In this document: positions 52,301 to 61,600 of the stretch, in pieces
How positions within the stretch are numbered: position 1 is the first letter of the stretch
How the letters are laid out: the number at the start of each line of letters is the position of its first letter
Assembly: GCF_029227915.1 (NCBI RefSeq)
Contig: NC_079880.1
Coordinates: 28,887,501-28,951,500, forward strand
Origin: Hydractinia symbiolongicarpus
Lineage: Eukaryota > Cnidaria > Hydrozoa > Anthoathecata > Hydractiniidae
Length of the DNA stretch: 64,000 nucleotides
Direction of reading: 5' to 3'
Made by a program: the position numbers and the translations under genes
Notes under the pieces: generated by a model
What the model was told of the DNA's origin: nothing
Database searches by the model: none
The model's input: the letters and a program-made list of their open reading frames with translations, nothing else

Positions 52301-55300
52301 TGTCATCAAAAATGAAAACATTTTTGGAAACTACAAGTCGCATGCGTTTTAGTGGTGAAAAAAAAAAATAAAAAATCGTTCGGGAAATGAGCTTACTCCC
52401 TGGGTACTTTCTTTGTATACATTCGGCTATACGGGCCAAGCCCGGGATTTACGTGCAATCGCGGGTTTTCGTTTGCCTGCGATTAAACCTCTTTCATTCA
52501 ACGTCTCATCAAAAATGAAAACATTTTTAAAAACTACAAGTCTCACGCGTTTTAGTGGTGAAAAAATAATTTAAAAAATCGTTCGGGAAATGAGTTTACT
52601 TCCTGGGTACTTTCTTTGTATACTTTTGACTATACGGGCCCAGTCCGGGATTTATGGGAAATCGCGGGTTTTCGTTTGCCGGCGATTAAACTTCTTTTAT
52701 TCAGCGTCTCATCAAAAATGAAAACATTTTTGAAAACTACAAGTCTCATTCGCTCTAGTGGTGCAGAAATAATTTGAAAAATCGCTCGGGAAATGAGTTT
52801 ACTCACAGGGTACTTTCTTTGTATACATTCGACTATACGGGCCAAGCCCGGGATTTACGGGAAATCGCGGGTTTTCGTTTGCCGGCGATTAAAATTCTTT
52901 TATTCAGCGTCTCATCAAAAATGAAAACAAGTTTGAAAACTACAAGTCTCATGCGTTTTAGTGGTGAAAAAATAATTCAAAAAATCGTTCGGGAATCGAG
53001 TTTACTCCCTGGGTACTTTTTTTGTATACTTTTGACTATACGGGCCAAGCCCGGGATTTACGGGAAATCGCGGGTTTTCGTTTGCCGGCGATTAAACTTC
53101 TTTTATTCAGCGTCTCATCAAAAATGAAAACATTTTTGAAAACTACAAGTCTTATGCGTTTTAGTGGTGAAAAAATAATTTAAAAAAATCAATCTGGAAA
53201 TGAGTTTACGCACAGGGTACTTTCTTTGTATACATTCGACTATACGGGCCAAGCGCGGGATTTTGCGGGAAATCGCGGGTTTTCGTTTGCCGGCGATTAA
53301 ACCTCTTTCATTAAGCGTCTCATCAAAAATGAAAATATTTTTGAAAACTACAAGTCTCATGCGTTTTAGAGGTGAAAAAATAATTTAAAAAATCGTTCGG
53401 GAAATGAGTTTACTCCCTGGGTACTTTCTTTGTATACTTTTGACTTTACGGGCCAAGTCCGGGATTTACGGGAAATCGAGGGTTTTCGTTTGCCGGCGAT
53501 TAAACCTCTTTCATTAAGCGTGTCATCAAAAATGAAAACATTTTTGGAAACTACAAGTCGCATGCGTTTTAGTGGTGAAAAAAAAAATTAAAAAATCGTT
53601 CGGGAAATGAGCTTACTCCCTGGGTACTTTCTTTGTATACATTCGGCTATACGGGCCAAGCCCGGGATTTACGTGCAATCGCGTGTTTTCGTTTGCCTGC
53701 GATTAAACCTCTTTCATTCAGCGTCTCATCAAAAATGAAAACATTTTTAAAAACTACAAGTCTCACGCGTTTTAGTGGTGAAAAAATAATTTAAAAAATC
53801 GTTCGGGAAATGAGTTTACTTCCTGGGTACTTTCTTTGTATACTTTTGACTATACGGGCCCAGTCCGGGATTTATGGGAAATCGCGGGTTTTCGTTTGCC
53901 GGCGATTAAACTTCTTTTATTCAGCGTCTCATCAAAAATGAAAACATTTTTAAAAACTACAAGTCTCACGCGTTTTAGTGGTGAAAAAATAATTTAAAAA
54001 ATCGTTCTGGAAATGAGTTTACCCACAGGGTACTTTCTTTGTATACATTCGGCTATACATGCCAAGCCCGGGATTTACGGGAAATCGAGGGTTTTCGTTT
54101 GCCGGCGATTAAACCTCTTTCATTAAGCGTGTCATCAAAAATGAAAACAATATTGAAAACTACAAGTCGCATGCGTTTTAGTGGTGAAAAAAAAATTTAA
54201 AAAATCGTTCGGGAAATGAGCTTACTCCCTGGGTACTTTCTTTGTATGCATTCGGCTATACGGGCCAAGCCCGGGAATTACGTGCAATCGCGGGTTTTCG
54301 TTTGCCTGCGAGTAAACCTCTTTCATTAAGCGTCTCATCAAAAATGAAAACATTTTTGAAAACTACAAGTCTCATGCGTTTTAGTGGTGAAAAAATAATT
54401 TAAAAAATCGTTTGGGAAATGAGTTTACTCCCTGGGTACTTTCTTTGTATACTTTTGACTATACGGGCCCAGTCCGGGATTTATGGGAAATCGCGGGTTT
54501 TCGTTTGCCGGCGATTAAACTTCTTTTATTCAGCGTCTCATCAAAAATGAAAACATTTTTGAAAACTACAAGTCTCATTCGCTCTAGTGGTGCAGAAATA
54601 ATTTGAAAAATCGCTCGGGAAATGAGTTTACTCACAGGGTACTTTCTTTGTATACATTCGACTATACGGGCCAAGCCCGGGATTTACGGGAAATCGCGGG
54701 TTTTCGTTTGCCGGCGATTAAAATTCTTTTATTCAGCGTCTCATCAAAAATGAAAACAAGTTTGAAAACTACAAGTCTCATGCGTTTTAGTGGTGAAAAA
54801 ATAATTCAAAAAATCGTTCGGGAATCGAGTTTACTCCCTGGGTACTTTTTTTGTATACTTTTGACTATACGGGCCAAGCCCGGGATTTACGGGAAATCAC
54901 GGGTTTTCGTTTGCCGGCGATTAAACTTCTTTTATTCAGCGTCTCATCAAAAATGAAAACATTTTTGAAAACTACAAGTCTTATGCGTTTTAGTGGTGAA
55001 AAAATAATTTAAAAAATCAATCTGGAAATGAGTTTACGCACAGGGTACTTTCTTTGTATACATTCGACTATACGGGCCAAGCGCGGGATTTTGCGGGAAA
55101 TCGCGGGTTTTCGTTTGCCGGCGATTAAACCTCTTTCATTAAGCGTCTCATCAAAAATGAAAACATTTTTGAAAACTACAAGTCTCATGCGTTTTAGAGG
55201 TGAAAAAATAATTTAAAAAATCGTTCGGGAAATGAGTTTACTCCCTGGGTACTTTCTTTGTATACTTTTGACTTTACGGGCCAAGTCCGGGATTTACGGG

Positions 55301-55868
55301 AAATCGAGGGTTTTCGTTTGCCGGCGATTAAACCTCTTTCATTAAGCGTGTCATCAAAAATGAAAACATTTTTGGAAACTACAAGTCGCATGCGTTTTAG
55401 TGGTGAAAAAAAAAAATAAAAAATCGTTCGGGAAATGAGCTTACTCCCTGGGTACTTTCTTTGTATACATTCGGCTATACGGGCCAAGCCCGGGATTTAC
55501 GTGCAATCGCGGGTTTTCGTTTGCCTGCGATTAAACCTCTTTCATTCAACGTCTCATCAAAAATGAAAACATTTTTAAAAACTACAAGTCTCACGCGTTT
55601 TAGTGGTGAAAAAATAATTTAAAAAATCGTTCGGGAAATGAGTTTACTTCCTGGGTACTTTCTTTGTATACTTTTGACTATACGGGCCCAGTCCGGGATT
55701 TATGGGAAATCGCGGGTTTTCGTTTGCCGGCGATTAAACTTCTTTTATTCAGCGTCTCATCAAAAATGAAAACATTTTTGAAAACTACAAGTCTCATTCG
55801 CTCTAGTGGTGCAGAAATAATTTGAAAAATCGCTCGGGAAATGAGTTTACTCACAGGGTACTTTCTTT

Positions 55869-55886
55869 GTATACATTCGACTATAC
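55869..55886. other. GTATA...TATAC interrupted dyad next to the CGGG cluster
   Basis: GTATA at 55,869-55,873 and TATAC at 55,882-55,886 are perfect inverted arms around an 8-base centre (CATTCGAC). The left arm alone is the palindrome GTATAC. Monomers with GTAAACATTCGAC break the left arm. The CTTTTGAC monomers keep both arms, which shows the arms can persist while the centre changes. Confidence 0.5.
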
Positions 55887-55889
55887 GGG
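55876..55889 (+). other. TTCG-N6-CGGG motif resembling a CENP-B box core
   Basis: TTCGACTATACGGG places TTCG and CGGG six bases apart. The core required by mammalian CENP-B is TTCG-N4-A-N2-CGGG, a gap of seven. The motif is therefore similar but one base too short. It is present in the CATTCGAC and CATTCGAATATAC monomers. It is lost in the CATTCAAC, CATTCGGC (partly) and CTTTTGAC classes. A true CENP-B site is not claimed. Confidence 0.4.
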
Positions 55890-55919
55890 CCAAGCCCGGG
55901 ATTTACGGGAAATCGCGGG
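55886..55919. repeat. Example of the helically spaced CGGG cluster in the monomer
   Basis: In this representative monomer CGGG begins at 55,886, 55,897, 55,906 and 55,916, with spacings of 11, 9 and 10 bp. The words are separated by short AT-rich pieces (ATTTA, AAATCG). The same four-word cluster is present in most monomers. In the ATTTAGGGAAATCGTGGTA class the third and fourth words are changed to AGGG and GTGG. A spacing near one helical turn puts the words on one face of the DNA; a role in nucleosome rotational setting or multi-contact protein binding is inference. Confidence 0.7.
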
Positions 55920-56165
55920 TTTTCGTTTGCCGGCGATTAAAATTCTTTTATTCAGCGTCTCATCAAAAATGAAAACAAGTTTGAAAACTACAAGTCTCAT
56001 GCGTTTTAGTGGTGAAAAAATAATTCAAAAAATCGTTCGGGAATCGAGTTTACTCCCTGGGTACTTTTTTTGTATACTTTTGACTATACGGGCCAAGCCC
56101 GGGATTTACGGGAAATCGCGGGTTTTCGTTTGCCGGCGATTAAACTTCTTTTATTCAGCGTCTCA

Positions 56166-56187
56166 TCAAAAATGAAAACATTTTTGA
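56166..56187. other. Example of the perfect 22-nt dyad in the monomer
   Basis: CAAAAATGAAAACATTTTTG, extended by one T/A pair, forms 9-bp perfect inverted arms around AAAA. It could form a hairpin in single strands or act as a symmetric binding site. It lies about 50 bp downstream of the last CGGG word. Monomers with TCATTAAAAATG keep a 7-bp arm. Variants that break it (ACAAGTTTG, ACAATATTG, ACATTTGG, AGGAAAAC) are fixed at set places within HOR units. Confidence 0.65.
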
Positions 56188-56870
56188 AAACTACAAGTCT
56201 TATGCGTTTTAGTGGTGAAAAAATAATTTAAAAAAATCAATCTGGAAATGAGTTTACGCACAGGGTACTTTCTTTGTATACATTCGACTATACGGGCCAA
56301 GCGCGGGATTTTGCGGGAAATCGCGGGTTTTCGTTTGCCGGCGATTAAACCTCTTTCATTAAGCGTCTCATCAAAAATGAAAATATTTTTGAAAACTACA
56401 AGTCTCATGCGTTTTAGAGGTGAAAAAATAATTTAAAAAATCGTTCGGGAAATGAGTTTACTCCCTGGGTACTTTCTTTGTATACTTTTGACTTTACGGG
56501 CCAAGTCCGGGATTTACGGGAAATCGAGGGTTTTCGTTTGCCGGCGATTAAACCTCTTTCATTAAGCGTGTCATCAAAAATGAAAACATTTTTGGAAACT
56601 ACAAGTCGCATGCGTTTTAGTGGTAAAAAAAAAATTAAAAAATCGTTCGGGAAATGAGCTTACTCCCTGGGTACTTTCTTTGTGTACATTCGGCTATACG
56701 GGCCAAGCCCGGGATTTACGTGCAATCGCGGGTTTTCGTTTGCCTGCGATTAAACCTCTTTCATTCAGCGTCTCATCAAAAATGAAAACATTTTTAAAAA
56801 CTACAAGTCTCACGCGTTTTAGTGGTGAAAAAATAATTTAAAAAATCGTTCGGGAAATGAGTTTACTTCC

Positions 56871-58660
56871 TGGGTACTTTCTTTGTATACTTTTGACTAT
56901 ACGGGCCCAGTCCGGGATTTACGGGAAATCGCGGGTTTTCGTATGCCGGCGATTAAACTTCTTTTATTCAGCGTCCCATCAAAATTGAAAACATTTTTGA
57001 AAACTACAAGTCTCATGCGATTTAGTGGTGAAAAGATAATTTAAAAAATCGTTCTGGAAATGAGTTTACTCACAGGGTACTTTCTTTGTATACATTCGAC
57101 TATACGGGACAAGCCCGGGATTTACGGGAAATTGCGGGTTTTCGTTTGCCGGCGATTAAACCTCTTTCATTAAGCGTCTCATCAAAAATGAAAACATTTT
57201 TGAAAACTGCAAGTCTCATTCGTTCTACTGGTGCAGAAATAATTTGAAAAATCGTTCGGGAAATCAGTTTACTGCTTGGGTACTTTCTTTATATACATTC
57301 AACTATACGGGCCAAGCCCGGGATGTACGGGAAATCGCGGGTTTTCGTTTGCCGGCGAATAAACTTCTTTTATTCAGCGTCTCATCAAAAATGAAAACAT
57401 TTTTAAAAACTACAAGTCTCACGCGTTTTAGTGTGAAAAAATAATTTAAAAAATCGTTCTGGAAATGACTTTACCCACAGGTTACTTTCTTTGTATACAT
57501 TCGGCTATAAAGGCCAAGCCCGGGATTTACGGGAAATCGAGGGTTTTCGTTTGCCGGCGATTAAACCTCTTTCATTAAGCGTGTCATCAAAAATGAAAAC
57601 ATTTTTGGAAACTACAAGTCGCATGCATTTTAGTGGTGAAAAAAAAAATTAAAAAATCGTTCGGGAAATGAGCTTACTCCCTGGGTACTTTCTTTGTATA
57701 CATTCGGCTATACGGGCCAAGCCCGGGATTTACGTGCAATCGCGGGTTTTCGTTTGCCTGCGATTAAACCTCTTTCATTAAGCGTCTCATCAAAAATGAA
57801 AACATTTTTGAAAACTACAAGTCTCATGCGTTTTAGTGGTGAAAAAATAATTTAAAAAAACGTTCGGGAAATGAGTTTACTTCCTGGGTACTTTCTTTGT
57901 ATACTTTTGACTATACATGCCAAGCCCGGGATTTACGGGAAATCGAGGGTTTTCGTTTGCCGGCGATTAAACCTCTTTCATTAAGCGTGTCATCAAAAAT
58001 GAAAACATTTTTGTAAACTACAAGTCGCATGCGTTTTAGTGGTGAAAAAAAAAATTAAAAAATCGTTCGGGAAATGAGCTTACTCCCTGGGTACTTTCTT
58101 TGTATACATTCGGCTATACGGGCCAAGCCCGGGATTTACGTGCAATCGCGGGTTTTCGTTTGCCTGCGATTAAACCTCTTTCATTAAGCGTCTCATCAAA
58201 AATGAAAATATTTTTGAAAACTACAAGTCTCATGCGTTTTAGTGGTGAAAAAATAATTTAAAAAATCGTTCGGGAAATGAGTTTACTTCCTGGGTACTTT
58301 CTTTGTATACTTTTGACTATACGGGCCAAGCCCGGGATTTACGGGAAATCGCGGGTTTTCGTTTGCCGGCGATTAAACTTCTTTTATTCAGCGTCTCATC
58401 AAAAATGAAAACATTTTTGAAAACAACAAGTCTTATGCGTTTTAGTGGTGAAAAAATAATTTAAAAAATCAATCTGGAATTGAGTTTACGCACAGGGTAC
58501 TTTCTTTGTATACATTCGACTATACGGGCCAAGCGCGGGATTTTGCGGGAAATCGCGGGTTTTTGTTTGCCGGCGATTAAACCTCTTTCATTAAGCGTCT
58601 CATCAAAAATGAAAACATTTTTGAAAACTACTAGTCTCATGCGTTTTAGAGGTGAAAAAA
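56871..58660. repeat. Satellite stretch flanking the 15-monomer HOR on the right
   Basis: The first three monomers copy those at 48.73-49.33 kb at an offset of about 8,125 bp (40 monomers). The rest are GAGCTTACTCCCTGG and CATTCGGCTATAC monomers related to the HOR members but no longer in its order. The monomer near 57,430 has a one-base loss (TTTAGTGTGAAAAA), and CATTCGGCTATAAAGGCC is at about 57,499. Confidence 0.78.
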
Positions 58661-61600
58661 TAATTTAAAAAATCGTTCGGGAAATGAGTTTACTCCCTGG
58701 GTACTTTCTTTGTATACTTTTGACTTTACGGGCCGAGTCCTGGATTTACGGTAAATGGTGGGTTTTCGTTTGCCGGCGATTAAACTTCTTTTATTCAGCG
58801 TCCCATCAAAAATGAAAACATTTTTGAAAACTACAAGTCTCATGCGTTTTAGTGGTGAAAAAATAATATAAAAAATCGTTCGGGAAATGAGTTTACTCCC
58901 TGGGTACTTTCTTTGTATACTTTTGACTATACGGGCCAAGCCCGGGATTTACGGGAAATGGCGGGTTTTCGTTTGCTGGCGATTAAACTTCTTTTAATCA
59001 GCGTCTCATCAAAAATGAAAACATTTTTGAAAACTACAAGTCTCATGCGTTTTAGAGGTGAAAAAATAATTTAAAAAAACGTTCGGGAAATGAGTTTACT
59101 CCCTGTTTACTTTCTTTGTATACTTTTGACTTTACGGGCCGAGTCCGGGATTTACAGTAAATCGCGGGATTTCGTTTGCCGGCGATTAAATTTCTTTTAT
59201 TCAGCGTCTCATCAAAAATGAAAACATTTTTAAAAACTACAAGTCTCATGCGTTTTAGTGGTGAAAAAATAATATAAAAAATCGTTCGGGAAATGAGTTT
59301 ACTCCCTGGGTACTTTCTTTGTATACTTTTGACTATACGGGCCAAGCCCGGGATTTACGGGAAATGGCGGGTTTTCGTTTGCTGGCGATTAAACTTCTTT
59401 TAATCAGCGTCTCATCAAAAATGAAAACATTTTTGAAAACTACAAGTCTCATGCGTTTTAGAGGTGAAAAAATAATTTAAAAAAACGTTCGGGAAATGAG
59501 TTTACTCCCTGTTTACTTTCTTTGTATACTTTTGACTTTACGGGCCGAGTCCGGGATTTACAGTAAATCGCGGGATTTCGTTTGCCGGCGATTAAATTTC
59601 TTTTATTCAGCGTCTCATCAAAAATGAAAACATTTTTAAAAACTACAAGTCTCATGCGTTTTAGTGGTGAAAAAATAATTTAAAAAATCGTTCGGGAAAT
59701 GAGTATACGCCCTGGGTACTTTCTTTGTATAATTTTGACTATACGGGCCGAGTCCGGGGTTTACGGGAAATGGCGGGTTTTTGTTTGCCGGTGATTAAAC
59801 TCCTTTTATTCAGCGTCTCATCAAAAATGAAAACATTTTTAAAAACTACAAGTCTCATGGGCTTTAGTGGTGAAATAATAATTTAAAAAATCGTTCGGGA
59901 AATGAGTTTACTCCCTTGGGTATTTTCTTTGTGTACTATTGACTATACGGGCCGAGTCTGGGATTTACGGGAAATCGCAGGTTTTCGTTTGCCGGCGATT
60001 AAACTTCTTTTATTCAGCGTCTCATCAAAAATGTAAACATTTTTGAAAACTACAAGTCTCATGCGATTTAGTGGTGAAAAGATAATTTAAAAAATCGTTC
60101 TGGAAATGAGTTTACTCACAGGGTACTTTCTTTGTATACATTCGACTATACGGGACAAGCCCAGGATGTACGGGAAATCGCGGGTTTTCGTTTTTCGGCG
60201 ATTAAAATTCTTTTATTCAGCGTCTCATCAAAAATGAAAACAAGTTTGAAAACTACAAGTCTCATGCGTTTTAGTGGTGAAAAATAATTCAAAAAATCGT
60301 TCGGGAATCGAGTTTACTCCCTGGGTGCTTTCTTTGTATACTTTTGATTATACGGGCCAAGCCCGGGATTTACGTGAAATCGCGGGTTTTCGTTTGCCGG
60401 CGATTAAACCTCTTTCATTAAGCGTCTCATCAAAAATGAAAACATTTTTGAAAACTACAAGTCTCATGCGTTTTAGAGGTGAAAAAATAATTTAAAAAAT
60501 CGTTCGGGAAATGAGTTTACTCCCTGGGTACTTTCTTTGTATACATTCGACTATACGGGCCAAGCCCGGGATTTACGGGAAATCGCGGGTTTTCGTTTGC
60601 CGGCGATTAAAATTCTTTTATTCAGCGTCTCATCAAAAATGAAAACAAGTTCGAAAACTACAAGTCTCATGCGATTTAGTGGTGAAAAGATAATTTAAAA
60701 AATCGTTCTGGAAATGAGTTTACTCACAGGGTACTTTCTTTGTATACATTCGACTATACGGGACAAGCCCGGGATGTACGGGAAATCGCGGGTTTTCGTT
60801 TGTCGGCGATTAAAATTCTTTTATTCAGCGTCTCATCAAAAATGAAAACAAGTTTGAAAACTACAAGTCTCATGCGTTTTAGTGGTGAAAAAATAATTCA
60901 AAAAATCGTTCGGAAATCGAGTTTACTCCCTGGGTACTTTCTTTGTATACTTTTGACTATACGGGCCAAGCCCGGGATTTACGTGAAATCGCGGGTTTTC
61001 GTTTGCCGGCGATTAAACCTCTTTCATTAAACGTCTCATCAAAAATGAAAACATTTTTGAAAACTACAAGTCTCATGCGTTTTAGAGGTGAAAAAATAAT
61101 TTAAAAAATCGTTCAAGAAATGAGTTTACTCCCTGGGTACTTTCTTTGTATACTATTGACTATACGGGCCGAGTCTGGGATTTACGGGAAATCGCAGGTT
61201 TTCGTTTGCCGGCGATTAAACTTCTTTTATTCAGCGTCTCATCAAAAATGGAAACATTTTTGAAAACTACAAGTCTCATGCGTTTTAAAGGTGAAAAAAT
61301 AATTTAAAAAAACGTTCGGGAAATGAGTTTACTCCCTGGGTACTTTCTTTGTATACTTTTGACTTTACGGGCCGAGTCCGGGATTTACAGTACATCGCGG
61401 GTTTTCGTTTGCCGGCGATTGAATTTCTTTTATTCAGCGTCTCATCAAAAATGAAAACATTTTTAAAAACTACAAGTCTCATGCGTTTTAGTGGTGAAAA
61501 AATAATTTAAAAAATCATTCGGGAAATGAGTATACGCCCTGGGTACTTTCTTTGTATACTTTTGACTATACGGGTTGAGTCCGGGGTTTACGGGAAATGG

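Larger units (their letters stand above)
49340..56870. repeat. 15-monomer HOR, period 3,048 bp, about 2.5 copies, made of 9- and 6-monomer halves
   Basis: The monomer with TACTTTTGACTATACGGGCC then CAGTCCGGGATTTATGGG recurs at about 49,584, 51,411, 52,630, 54,459 and 55,678. The spacings are 1,827, 1,219, 1,829 and 1,219 bp, or 9, 6, 9 and 6 monomers. The full period is 3,046-3,048 bp. The 9-monomer form is the 6-monomer form plus three extra monomers, marked by TTTACCCACAGGG, ATGAAAACAATATTG and GTATGCATTCGGC (51.0-51.2 and 54.0-54.3 kb). Copies one period apart are almost identical. The GCGCGGGATTTTGCGGG monomer and the ATGAAAACAAGTTTG monomer are fixed members of every half. Confidence 0.93.

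Noticed and set aside
55876-55889. Calling a true CENP-B box
   Set aside because: The gap between TTCG and CGGG is six, not seven, and the required central A spacing is not met. Reported only as a resemblance.
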